NCBI GenBank assembly: GCA_035564555.1
Contig: DATMTS010000121.1
Span: 1 to 38,214, forward strand
Origin: DATMTS01 sp035564555
GTDB lineage: Bacteria; Actinomycetota; Actinomycetes; Actinomycetales; Microbacteriaceae
Length of the DNA stretch: 38,214 bases
Direction: 5' to 3'
A program made the position numbers and the translations under genes. The notes beneath the pieces were generated by a model. The model did no database searches. It was not told the origin of the DNA and was given only the letters and a program-made list of their open reading frames with translations. Below are positions 15,655 through 23,253 of this stretch, piece by piece. Position 1 is the stretch's first letter, and every line of letters begins with the position of its first letter.

Positions 15655-15728
15655 TACGGCCGGCATCCGCGTCCACGTCCGGAGCCGCGCGTGTGGCGCA
15701 CTCCGCGAGTGAACGCGGTTGCCGGGCG

Positions 15729-16517
15729 TCAGCGACGGAACAGCCGATAGCGGCGACGCGATGGGTCGGCAGGCGGCACCAGCGTGGCATCGGGTGCAGC
15801 CTGCAACGGCAGCACCGGGATGGCGGCAGTCGTCGGCTGTGACGGACGCGCGCGCCGACCCCAACGAGGGCGGGGCAGCTGAGACAGTTCTCGCTGCTCG
15901 GGCAGGCTCCATCCGAAGCGCACCGCGAGCAATCGGATGACCGTCGTCGCGACCACGCAGACGATCACGGCGACCGTGATCGGCACCCGCAGGTCGAAGA
16001 GCACGACCAGCAGCACCGTTCCGGCCGCGGCGGCGATGGCATAAAGCGAACCCACGTGCATCACCGCGATGGGGATGCCCAGCAGGATGTCGCGGAGCAC
16101 GCCGCCGCCGACGGCCGCGAGCACTCCGACGAACACGGCCGGCACCTCGGGCAGGCCGAATGCGAGCGCTTTGGTCGTTCCGATCGCTCCGAACAGCCCG
16201 ATCGTCAAGGCGTCCAAGCCCGTGATCACCGGGTCGAGTCTGCGGAACAGGCGCGCGAGCGACATCCCGACCAGAGCGGACAGCACGGCGATCGGAAGGT
16301 ACCAATTGGTGCGCAGCGCGACGGGTGGAGTGATCAGCAGAATGTCCCGCAGCAGGCCGCCGCCGAGGCCGGTCGCGAATCCGATGATCGCGACGCCCAG
16401 CAGGTCGATGCGCCGATCACGGAACCCGGCGGCGAACATCGCGCCCTGCAGGCTGCCGACGGCTACGGCGAACAGATCCGCCCAGAGCGGGATGGTGAAG
16501 GGCGTCGCGAGCACCAT
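15729..16517 (-). CDS. TRIC/UPF0126-family membrane channel protein
   Basis: A 262-aa inner-membrane protein of the bacterial TRIC (trimeric intracellular cation channel) family, formerly UPF0126 or YicG/YadS. The two internally repeated halves each carry the diagnostic glycine motif: GLGGGLLRDILL in the first and VGGGVLRDILLGIP in the second. Seven hydrophobic helices are visible between residues 10 and 205, followed by a polar, Arg/Pro-rich tail. Bacterial TRIC proteins conduct K+ or other monovalent ions; the role here is inferred. It is divergent from recO, with 58 bp between the starts, and converges on leuA across the repeat region. Confidence 0.9.
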   Translation of the reverse strand: MVLATPFTIPLWADLFAVAVGSLQGAMFAAGFRDRRIDLLGVAIIGFATGLGGGLLRDILLITPPVALRTNWYLPIAVLSALVGMSLARLFRRLDPVITGLDALTIGLFGAIGTTKALAFGLPEVPAVFVGVLAAVGGGVLRDILLGIPIAVMHVGSLYAIAAAAGTVLLVVLFDLRVPITVAVIVCVVATTVIRLLAVRFGWSLPEQRELSQLPRPRWGRRARPSQPTTAAIPVLPLQAAPDATLVPPADPSRRRYRLFRR

Positions 16518-16563
16518 TCAGGTGTACCACGGCCGGTCACAACGAAGCGGGCCGGTGACCGGC

Positions 16564-16569
16564 GATAAT
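16564..16569 (+). promoter_or_regulatory. -10 element of a likely leaderless recO promoter
   Basis: GATAAT ends 6 nt before the GTG at 16576. The purines AAAGG at 16571-16575 directly abut the start codon and are too close to serve as a Shine-Dalgarno sequence, which favours leaderless translation. Confidence 0.5.
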
Positions 16570-16575
16570 CAAAGG

Positions 16576-17340
16576 GTGCCCGTGTACCGTGATGAAGCCG
16601 TCGTGCTGCGCACCCACAAGCTGGGCGAAGCCGACCGCATCGTCACGCTGCTGACCCGCGCGCACGGCAAGGTGCGCGCCGTGGCGAAGGGAGTGCGGCG
16701 CACAGCATCCAAGTTCGGTTCTCGACTCGAGCCGTTCATGGTCGCCGATGTGCAACTGTTCGAGGGCCGCAGCCTCGACATCGTCACCCAGGCGGAATCG
16801 CTCGGATCGTACGGCGCGACCATCGCAGCCGACTACGCGAGCTACACCGCAGCGAACGCCATGGTCGAGACGGCTGATCGGCTCACCGAGGCGGAGGGGT
16901 CCGCGCAGCAGTACCTGCTGCTGGTCGGCGCACTGCGCTCGCTCTCGCGCGCCGAGCACGGGCCGTCGCTCACGCTCGATTCGTATCTGTTGCGGGCCTT
17001 CTCGATGGCCGGATGGGCGCCGAGCTTCGCCGACTGCGCGCGTTGCGGCGCGGTAGGTCCCCATACGACCGTTGTCGTGCAATTGGGCGGCGTGGTCTGC
17101 CCCAGTTGCGCGCCGCCCGGGGCACCGAGGGTCGACGCCGCGACGCTCGCCCTGCTCGATGCGTTGCTCACGGGAGACTGGACCGCGGCCGACGCCTCCG
17201 AGGAGGCGACCCGATCCCATGCCAGCGGTCTCGTCGCCGCCTACGCGCAATGGCACCTGGAGCGAGGGCTCAAGTCGCTGCAGCATGTCAGCCGCGACGA
17301 GCCGGCGCGGGCAGGCCGCCCCGCCAAGGCAGGCGCATGA
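16576..17340 (+). CDS. recO: DNA repair protein RecO
   Basis: RecFOR-pathway protein that loads RecA onto SSB-coated gaps and anneals single strands. An N-terminal OB fold (VYRDEAVVLRTHKLGEADRIVTLLT) is followed by a helical domain with a four-Cys zinc site (CARC at about residue 155, CPSC about 20 residues later). From GTG 16576 it is 254 aa, the normal size. A much longer upstream open frame runs antisense to the TRIC gene and is not used. The stop overlaps uppS by 4 bp (ATGA). Confidence 0.95.
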   Translation: MPVYRDEAVVLRTHKLGEADRIVTLLTRAHGKVRAVAKGVRRTASKFGSRLEPFMVADVQLFEGRSLDIVTQAESLGSYGATIAADYASYTAANAMVETADRLTEAEGSAQQYLLLVGALRSLSRAEHGPSLTLDSYLLRAFSMAGWAPSFADCARCGAVGPHTTVVVQLGGVVCPSCAPPGAPRVDAATLALLDALLTGDWTAADASEEATRSHASGLVAAYAQWHLERGLKSLQHVSRDEPARAGRPAKAGA

Positions 17341-18140
17341 GCCCGAAGCCGCACACGCATCCGGATGCCGTGCCGTTCCGGCCCGTGGACTGGACGGGAA
17401 TCCAGCCCCCGCAGCTGCCGGCATCCGCCGTGCCCGGCCATGTCGCACTCGTGATGGACGGAAACGGCCGTTGGGCGAACCGCCGCGGACTGACCCGGGT
17501 CGAAGGGCATAAGGCGGGGGAGGTGTCGCTGCTCGACGTCGTCGCCGGAGCGATCCAGATCGGCGTCTCCCACCTCAGCGTTTATGCCTTCTCCACCGAG
17601 AACTGGCGTCGGTCACCCGACGAGGTGCGCTTCTTGATGGGCTTCAACCGCGAAGTGCTGCACCGCAGGCGTGATCAACTCAACGAATGGGGCGTGCGGG
17701 TGCGGTGGGCCGGACGCCGTCCGCGGTTGTGGGCGTCGGTCATCAAGGAGCTGCAGTTCGCCGAACGACTCACCGCCGACAACGATGTGCTGACACTGAC
17801 GATGTGCGTCAACTACGGCGGTCGCACCGAACTCGCGGATGCCGTGCGTTCGATCGCTGCGGAGGTCGCGGCCGGACGGCTGCGGCCCTCGGCAGTGACG
17901 GAGAAGACCATCCAACGGCATCTGTATCTGCCCGATCTGCCCGACGTCGATCTGTTCGTGCGCAGTTCGGGCGAGCAGCGCACAAGCAATTTCATGCTCT
18001 GGCAGTCGGCCTACGCCGAGATGGTGTTCCTCGACACCCTGTGGCCCGACTTCGGCCGCGAACAGCTCTGGCACGCGATCGAGCTCTACGCGGGCCGCGC
18101 TCGACGATTCGGCGCGGCGGTGGATGCGCCGGCGGAATAG
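17337..18140 (+). CDS. uppS: Isoprenyl diphosphate synthase (UppS/cis-prenyltransferase)
   Basis: Cis-prenyltransferase that extends farnesyl or geranyl diphosphate with isopentenyl diphosphate to make the lipid carrier for peptidoglycan and glycan synthesis. The catalytic motif VMDGNGRWA has Asp41. Downstream are SVYAFSTENWRR and the conserved block from VRSSGEQRTSNF to LWPDF, with the usual RxSGEQRxSNF signature. It is 267 aa from ATG 17337, which overlaps the recO stop. Actinobacteria often carry two such enzymes making different chain lengths. Which product this one makes cannot be told here. Confidence 0.95.
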   Translation: MSPKPHTHPDAVPFRPVDWTGIQPPQLPASAVPGHVALVMDGNGRWANRRGLTRVEGHKAGEVSLLDVVAGAIQIGVSHLSVYAFSTENWRRSPDEVRFLMGFNREVLHRRRDQLNEWGVRVRWAGRRPRLWASVIKELQFAERLTADNDVLTLTMCVNYGGRTELADAVRSIAAEVAAGRLRPSAVTEKTIQRHLYLPDLPDVDLFVRSSGEQRTSNFMLWQSAYAEMVFLDTLWPDFGREQLWHAIELYAGRARRFGAAVDAPAE

Positions 18141-18169
18141 AACGCTGCCGCGCCCCGTTGGCTCCCTTC

Positions 18170-18871
18170 GTGAGCGAACCCATCAAGATCGACATCTGGT
18201 CAGACATCGCATGCCCGTGGTGCTACATCGGCAAACGCAAATTCGAGGCGGGTGCCGGCCTGTTCGCCGGCTCGGGTGACGGTCGCGCCGTCGAGATCGA
18301 GTACCACAGTTTCGAGCTCTCGCCCGATACCCCGGTGGACTTCGCCGGAAACGAGGCGGACTACCTCGCCGCCCACAAGGGCATCTCGCCCGACCAGGCA
18401 GCGCAGATGCTCGAGCGCGTCACATCGATCGCTGCTCAGGTCGGGCTGGACTACGACTTCCCGTCCGTTCAGCACACGAACACGGTGAAGGGCCACCAAC
18501 TCCTGCACTACGCGAAGGCGCACGGCAAGCAACTCGAGGCGAAGGAACGTCTGTTGAAGGCGTACTTCGTCGAGGGAAGACACATCGGCCGGATCGCCGA
18601 CCTCGGCGACCTCGCGGCGGAGATCGGACTCGACCGTGACGACGTCGTGCGTTCACTGGAGTCCGACGAGCATCTGGCAGACGTGCGCGCCGATCAGGCA
18701 CTCGCTCAGGAGTACGGCATCCAGGGCGTGCCGTTCTTCGTCGTCGATGGAAAGTACGGTGTTTCCGGAGCGCAGGAGTCTGCGACCTTCGCCGAGGTGC
18801 TCGAGCAGGTGTGGACCGAGCGAGTCGCGGAAGTTTCTGCCGATTCCGCGAGTGCGGAAGTGCCGGCGTGA
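18170..18871 (+). CDS. DsbA-family oxidoreductase, FrnE type
   Basis: Thioredoxin-fold protein of 233 aa with the active-site motif CPWC at the N terminus (WSDIACPWCYIGKRKFE). A helical insertion and the cis-Pro region QGVPFFVVDGKYGVSGAQ follow. It lacks a signal peptide, so it is cytosolic, as in other FrnE proteins, where it acts as a disulfide isomerase/oxidoreductase. I chose GTG 18170 since the family begins within a few residues of KIDIWSD. A long upstream frame lies inside uppS and is rejected. The stop overlaps a possible 47-aa gene. Confidence 0.9.
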   Translation: MSEPIKIDIWSDIACPWCYIGKRKFEAGAGLFAGSGDGRAVEIEYHSFELSPDTPVDFAGNEADYLAAHKGISPDQAAQMLERVTSIAAQVGLDYDFPSVQHTNTVKGHQLLHYAKAHGKQLEAKERLLKAYFVEGRHIGRIADLGDLAAEIGLDRDDVVRSLESDEHLADVRADQALAQEYGIQGVPFFVVDGKYGVSGAQESATFAEVLEQVWTERVAEVSADSASAEVPA

Positions 18872-19011
18872 GCCCGTTGACGCCGCTGGGCGATCCCGGC
18901 GCCCTCGTCTGCGAGGGAGATTCGTGCGCGCTGCCGGCGGCCGAGGCCACCGGCGCGCAGCAGCCGTCGACGGTCGTCGGCCTAGTCGCTGCGGCTACTC
19001 CGGGTCGGTGA
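18868..19011 (+). CDS. Possible 47-aa protein with a CEGDSC motif
   Basis: A short frame starting with GTG 18868 that overlaps the FrnE stop by 4 bp (GTGA), the coupling pattern seen throughout this window. The product begins MSPLTPLGDPGALVCEGDSC and is Ala/Gly-rich after that. The C-x4-C pair next to a disulfide-handling enzyme may be meaningful. It overlaps the 3' end of the opposite-strand ybaK gene by 17 bp. I have only the coupling and composition as support; a spurious frame in high-G+C DNA is quite possible. Confidence 0.4.
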   Translation: MSPLTPLGDPGALVCEGDSCALPAAEATGAQQPSTVVGLVAAATPGR

Positions 19012-19510
19012 GGTCGGCCACAACGGCCTGCAGAGACTCGATCAAGGCATCCGCGTCGACGAACACGCTGTAACCGTGCGCGCCGGAGCCCATCGCGATC
19101 CGTTGCCCGGCGATCGAGGCGTCGGCGAATACCGGCCACGCGGTCCTCGACCCCAGCGGGGTGATCGTGCCCCGTTCGTAGCCGGTCGCATCCAGCGCCA
19201 GCGACGCGTCGGGCAGCGACAGGCGATTGACGCCGACGGCCGACCGAAGCTTGGGCCAGGAGATCTTGCGACCGCCCGGCACGAGCACGAACAGGTAGTC
19301 GTGCGCGCTGCGTTTGACGACCAGCGACTTCACGATGCCGGAGACGGGCACGCCGATCAGTGCGGCGGCTTCGGCCAGGGAGTGCGCGTTCGGCCGCTCG
19401 ACGACCTCGATCTGCAGAGCGCGTGCCGCGGCATCCTCTCGCACCCGGGCCAGTCCGCGGGTGTCGGCATCCGGGTGCCCGGTCGCCGCCGATTCCGTCG
19501 CATCCGCCAC
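18995..19510 (-). CDS. ybaK: YbaK/EbsC-family aminoacyl-tRNA deacylase
   Basis: Trans-editing deacylase of the YbaK/ProX superfamily, which removes mischarged amino acids (for YbaK, Cys from tRNA-Pro) from tRNA. The family core is clear: SLAEAAALIGVPVSGIVKSLVVK with the conserved Lys, VLVPGGRKISW, ATGYERGTITPLG and the glycine motif MGSGAHGYSVFVD. I start at GTG 19510 (171 aa), behind GGGAAAGG on the minus strand. A longer frame to 19567 would run into the dusB coding start. It is divergent from dusB with a 41-bp gap. The exact tRNA specificity is unknown. Confidence 0.88.
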   Translation of the reverse strand: MADATESAATGHPDADTRGLARVREDAAARALQIEVVERPNAHSLAEAAALIGVPVSGIVKSLVVKRSAHDYLFVLVPGGRKISWPKLRSAVGVNRLSLPDASLALDATGYERGTITPLGSRTAWPVFADASIAGQRIAMGSGAHGYSVFVDADALIESLQAVVADLTDPE

Positions 19511-19551
19511 GCCCGCTCGCCTTTCCCGGTCGATCTGGGAGAATCGTTCTG

Positions 19552-20739
19552 ATGTCTCCCACCGCAACCCTAGCCCCGGCGCCGCTGACCATCGGTCGGT
19601 TGCGCCTCGAGGTACCCGTCGTGCTGGCCCCGATGGCCGGCATCACCAACACGGCGTTCCGGCGCCTCTGCCGCGAATACGGCGCAGGCCTGTATGTCAG
19701 CGAGATGATCACCTCGCGCGCTCTTCTCGAACGCACCCCGGAGTCGATGCGGCTGATTCGCCATCACGAATCCGAGACGCCTCGGTCGATCCAGCTCTAC
19801 GGCGTCGACCCGGCCACGGTACGCGGCGCCGTGGCCATGCTCGTGGCGGAGGACCGGGCCGACCACATCGATCTGAACTTCGGATGCCCCGTGCCCAAGG
19901 TGACCCGCAAGGGCGGCGGTGCCGCGCTGCCTTGGAAGCTCGACGTGTTCCGTGAGATCGTCGAGGGCGCGGTGCGCGCCGCCGGCGATGTGCCGCTGAC
20001 GATCAAGATGCGCAAAGGCATCGATGCCGACCATCTGACGTACCTGGAAGCGGGTCGGATCGCAGAGGGGGCCGGCGTCTCCTCGATCGCGCTGCACGCA
20101 CGAACCGCGGCAGAGTTCTACTCCGGGCAAGCCGACTGGAATGCGATCGCCGCGTTGAAAGAGAGCGTCTCGACCGTGCCCGTGCTCGGCAACGGTGACA
20201 TCTGGTCGGCCGCCGATGCGATCGCCATGATGGAGCAGACCGGGTGCGACGGCGTCGTCGTCGGCCGCGGATGCCTCGGAAGACCATGGCTGTTCGGCGA
20301 CCTCGCGGCGGCATTCCGCGCTCGTTCCGGAGAACTGACTGCGGCAGAGGCCTCGGCCGCTCAGGCGCGTCCCGACCTCGGACAGGTCGCCGCCGCGTTC
20401 CGCAGGCACGCCGAACTGCTCGTCGAGTTCTTCGAGAGCCAGGAGCGCGGATGCCGCGACATCCGCAAACACGTCGCCTGGTATTTCAAGGGGTACCCGG
20501 TCGGTGGGGAGCTGCGCGCCAGGCTGGCCACGGTCGAGACCCTCGCTCACCTCGATGACCTGCTCGGCACGCTCGACGCGAACGAGCCGTACCCGGGCGA
20601 CGGCGCGGAGGGACCGCGCGGTCGCGCGGGAACGCCGAAGAACCCGGCGCTGCCCGATGGGTGGCTGGCATCCCGAACCCTGTCGCCGACCGCGAGGCAG
20701 GACGTCGCGGCCGCGGAGGTGCACAACAGTGGCGGCTGA
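19552..20739 (+). CDS. dusB: tRNA-dihydrouridine synthase DusB
   Basis: FMN- and NADPH-dependent enzyme that reduces uridine to dihydrouridine in the tRNA D loop. TIM-barrel N-terminal motifs are APMAGITNTAFRRLC and LNFGCPVPKVTRKGGG with the conserved Cys112. The FMN-phosphate site is VLGNGDIW and GCDGVVVGRGCLGRPW, followed by a helical C-terminal domain (RKHVAWYFKG). It is 395 aa from ATG 19552. Both a Shine-Dalgarno (GGGAGA, 19537-19542) and a -10-like GAGAAT (19539-19544, 7 nt before ATG) precede it, so I cannot say which operates. The 3' end overlaps dgt by 11 bp. Confidence 0.95.
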   Translation: MSPTATLAPAPLTIGRLRLEVPVVLAPMAGITNTAFRRLCREYGAGLYVSEMITSRALLERTPESMRLIRHHESETPRSIQLYGVDPATVRGAVAMLVAEDRADHIDLNFGCPVPKVTRKGGGAALPWKLDVFREIVEGAVRAAGDVPLTIKMRKGIDADHLTYLEAGRIAEGAGVSSIALHARTAAEFYSGQADWNAIAALKESVSTVPVLGNGDIWSAADAIAMMEQTGCDGVVVGRGCLGRPWLFGDLAAAFRARSGELTAAEASAAQARPDLGQVAAAFRRHAELLVEFFESQERGCRDIRKHVAWYFKGYPVGGELRARLATVETLAHLDDLLGTLDANEPYPGDGAEGPRGRAGTPKNPALPDGWLASRTLSPTARQDVAAAEVHNSGG

Positions 20740-22030
20740 GGCGACGGCGCGCGCCACCCCCACGGCATCCGGCGAGGCGGGGCCGGTGCACGTCGGCTAC
20801 GACGAGCACGACACGCAGCGCCGGCTGCCCGAGCAGCATTCCACCAGGCGCAGTGACTTCGCGCGCGACAGAGCAAGGCTGCTGCACTCCAGCGCGCTGC
20901 GACGGCTGGCGGCCAAGACCCAGGTTCTGAGTCCCACGTCGGGGCTCGACTTCGCCCGTAACCGGCTCACCCACTCGCTCGAGGTGGCCCAGGTGGGCCG
21001 CGAACTGGGCGCCAGTCTCGGACTCGACCCGGACGTGGTCGACACGGCATGCCTGGCGCACGACATCGGGCATCCGCCGTTCGGTCACAATGGGGAACGC
21101 GCGCTGGCCGAGTGGGCGGCCGACATCGGCGGTTTCGAAGGCAATGCGCAGACCCTGCGGTTGCTCACCCGACTGGAACCGAAGGTCTTCGGCGACGATG
21201 GACGTCAATACGGGCTCAATCTCACCCGGGCGAGCCTCGACGCCAGCTGCAAGTACCCCTGGCCTGCCGATCGGTCGGTGGCCGACCCGAGCGGACGGGC
21301 GAAGTTCGGCTTCTACACCGAGGACGCCGACGTGTTCGAATGGCTTCGCGATTCGGCGCCGACCGGGGTGAGGTGCATCGAAGCCCAGGTCATGGACCTG
21401 TCAGACGACATCGCCTATTCGGTGCACGACTTCGAAGACGCCGTGGTCAACGGGTACATCGACGTCACGGCGCTCGGCGAACGCGTCGATCACGAGTCGC
21501 TGGTGAGCTCGATGTACGAATGGATCGGAGGAGAGGTCGGCCACGACGAGCTGATCGCAGCTTTCGATCGCCTCGACTCATTGGAGGTCTGGCTCGACTC
21601 CTGGGACGGCTCCCGCGCCGCACAGGCGCGATTGAAGAATCTGACGAGCCAACTCATCGGGCGCTTCGCCGGCGCCGCGACGCGGGCGACCCGTGAGTCG
21701 TACCCGGCGACACAGCTGACCCGGTTCGCGGCGAGCGTCGTGGTGCCCCGCGAGATCCAGGCGGAGATCGCGGTGCTGAAAGGCATCGTGGCGACCTTCG
21801 TGATGTCGAAGAACACCCGGCAGCCGATCTACGCCAGACAACGCCAGATGCTCGGCACGCTCGCCGACGCGCTGTGGAACGCCGGACCCCACGCACTCGA
21901 CGCCGGCTTCGCGGAGGACTGGGCCGCAGCGACCGACGACGTGGCGCGCAAACGTGTCGTGGTCGACCAGGTGGCCAGCTTGACCGACCAGTCGGCGATC
22001 GCCTGGTACGAACGGACCGGCCGTCTCTGA
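20729..22030 (+). CDS. dgt: Deoxyguanosinetriphosphate triphosphohydrolase-like protein
   Basis: HD-domain dNTPase that splits dNTPs into deoxynucleoside and triphosphate. The HD metal site is His82 (THSLEVAQVGRE), His111-Asp112 (CLAHDIGHPPFGHNGE) and a later Asp in VMDLSDDIAYSVHDFED. The 433-aa length fits type 2 dGTPase-like proteins. I chose GTG 20729 because GGAGG (20715-20719) is spaced 9 nt. It overlaps the end of dusB by 11 bp. The dgt-dnaG proximity is a conserved actinobacterial arrangement, here interrupted by the nuclease cassette. Confidence 0.94.
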   Translation: MAAEATARATPTASGEAGPVHVGYDEHDTQRRLPEQHSTRRSDFARDRARLLHSSALRRLAAKTQVLSPTSGLDFARNRLTHSLEVAQVGRELGASLGLDPDVVDTACLAHDIGHPPFGHNGERALAEWAADIGGFEGNAQTLRLLTRLEPKVFGDDGRQYGLNLTRASLDASCKYPWPADRSVADPSGRAKFGFYTEDADVFEWLRDSAPTGVRCIEAQVMDLSDDIAYSVHDFEDAVVNGYIDVTALGERVDHESLVSSMYEWIGGEVGHDELIAAFDRLDSLEVWLDSWDGSRAAQARLKNLTSQLIGRFAGAATRATRESYPATQLTRFAASVVVPREIQAEIAVLKGIVATFVMSKNTRQPIYARQRQMLGTLADALWNAGPHALDAGFAEDWAAATDDVARKRVVVDQVASLTDQSAIAWYERTGRL

Positions 22031-22083
22031 GCCTTCGCCCATCTTCCACCCCCTCTCACCCCCACCCGCTCACCACTCCCGTT

Positions 22084-22138
22084 GAGTCCCGTCAAAGTCT
22101 GGTTATCGCGGGGGCATTTCCAGACTTTGACGGGACTC
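22084..22138 (+). repeat. 55-bp palindromic element, copy A
   Basis: A perfect 19-bp inverted repeat: 22084-22102 (GAGTCCCGTCAAAGTCTGG) complements 22120-22138 around a 17-nt loop. It is 43/55 identical, by my count, to copy B at 23143-23197 in the same orientation. The right arm and most of the loop also encode the last residues of the nuclease gene on the minus strand. Confidence 0.85.
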
Positions 22139-23074
22139 GATGGCGTCGACCGTGATACCAAGTTCGGCGCAACGCTTGTGGATGCGACGGTGGATGCGAG
22201 CGGCGAGGTCTGCGGGGCGCAGCAGGTGGTCACCGGTGACGCGCATGATGTCCCAGTCGACGTCTGAGAATGCCTCCTTGCGCTCGATGTCGCTGCGGAA
22301 TCGGGCGCGATCGGTACGGTGTTCGTCGCCCTCGTACTCGATGCCGAATCGGATCTCTGGATACGCGATGTCGGGCTGCTTATGTCGTCCATCAGCCATC
22401 CGCACGGACGGGTTGAGCTCGGGTTCCGGGAGGCCCGAAGTCACCATCAGCACTCGCAGCAGCGATTCGGGCCGCGACCGCGCACCGCAGCGGACGAGGT
22501 CGAGCGCTTCCTTCGCCGTCCGGATGCCGCGGCGCCGGCAATGGGCACGCACCGCTGTTCGCAGTTGGCCGATTGTGGCGAGCGGCGGATGCCCGTGCAC
22601 CGGGTTCGGTCCGGTCAGGAAGAAGTCGCCGAGGGCCACGAGGTCGGCGAGCGCGAGGGTACTTGCGAGTTGGCACCACGTCGTCGACGGATCGGAGAGC
22701 GGAAATCCCCTCCAGTGCACGACCGCAGCGAACTGCAGTTCGTGACCGAGCACCCCTCGCGCCGCAGGAGCAGTGCCGGGCGCGAGGACCGCCACGTGCA
22801 AACGCTCATCCTGCTCGAACCGCGCCGGTAACGGCGCCCCCCAGAACATCGCCGATGTTGCGTGACTGAAGAACTGGTCCGGCAGCATGCGAGGCCGATA
22901 GGCGAGCATCCTTTCCAGCAAGCTGTCCGGCGCCCGCACGGCGCGTACGCCGTGAAACGGACGCGCGAGGTCGCTGGCGTACAGCCGTCCCCGAGACGCA
23001 CCCCGCGCTCGCCCCTCGTGCACCGCGAAGGGTTTTACCTCCAACAGCGGATCCAACCGTGCAGGCGTTCTCAC
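22103..23074 (-). CDS. Putative PD-(D/E)xK nuclease-domain protein (Vsr/DUF559-like)
   Basis: A 323-aa protein. The N-terminal two thirds look like the AbiEi-type proteins common in actinomycetes. The C-terminal third resembles the very-short-patch-repair/DUF559 endonuclease fold: an early Glu (RPESLLRVLM), then PDIAYPEIRFGIEYEGDEHR with the Asp and Glu of the metal site, then DWDIMRVTGDHLLRP. The start is GTG 23074, with no strong Shine-Dalgarno sequence. The last codons run into the palindrome at 22084-22138, which supplies the stop. It sits between dgt and dnaG, normally close neighbours, so it looks inserted. The target is unknown. Solo proteins of this kind have uncertain roles in defence or mobility. 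Confidence 0.75.
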   Translation of the reverse strand: MRTPARLDPLLEVKPFAVHEGRARGASRGRLYASDLARPFHGVRAVRAPDSLLERMLAYRPRMLPDQFFSHATSAMFWGAPLPARFEQDERLHVAVLAPGTAPAARGVLGHELQFAAVVHWRGFPLSDPSTTWCQLASTLALADLVALGDFFLTGPNPVHGHPPLATIGQLRTAVRAHCRRRGIRTAKEALDLVRCGARSRPESLLRVLMVTSGLPEPELNPSVRMADGRHKQPDIAYPEIRFGIEYEGDEHRTDRARFRSDIERKEAFSDVDWDIMRVTGDHLLRPADLAARIHRRIHKRCAELGITVDAIESRQSLEMPPR

Positions 23075-23142
23075 GCGCTCAACAATGCCTGCATCACGCT
23101 GCCCGCGCCCGCGCTATCCACAACCCCCGGATCCAATCCGTC

Positions 23143-23197
23143 GAGCCCCGTCAAAGTTCGGGTATCCCGACCGCATTTCCCGACGTTGGCGGGAGTC
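23143..23197 (+). repeat. 55-bp palindromic element, copy B
   Basis: Same length and orientation as copy A (22084-22138), beginning GAGCCCCGTCAAAGT and ending GGCGGGAGTC. The inverted repeat is degraded by several mismatches. It lies 69 bp upstream of the nuclease start and 56 bp before the dnaG start, so it occupies the shared promoter region of these divergent genes. Confidence 0.75.
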
Positions 23198-23241
23198 GAT
23201 GCCAAGGGATTCAGCAGCACCGGCGGGGGCGGCGGGCTCAC

Positions 23242-23247
23242 TAGAAT
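23242..23247 (+). promoter_or_regulatory. -10 element of a likely leaderless dnaG promoter
   Basis: TAGAAT ends 6 nt before ATG 23254, identical in sequence and spacing to the HIT-gene promoter at 1721. No Shine-Dalgarno sequence is present before the ATG. Confidence 0.6.
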
Positions 23248-23253
23248 CGAACC

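Noticed and set aside
15300..15842. Short frames reading through the repeats on both strands (containing FIGTRNIPGSDEQ-like peptides)
   Set aside because: They arise because the palindrome has no stops in some frames; no start signals and no protein family.
16069..16575. Upstream extension of recO and parallel + strand frame
   Set aside because: Lies antisense to the TRIC gene, whose glycine-rich signature motifs are clear; RecO similarity begins at VYRDEAVV.
22140..22831. Plus-strand frames opposite the nuclease gene
   Set aside because: The minus-strand product has the PD-(D/E)xK motif order; the opposite frames are low-complexity.
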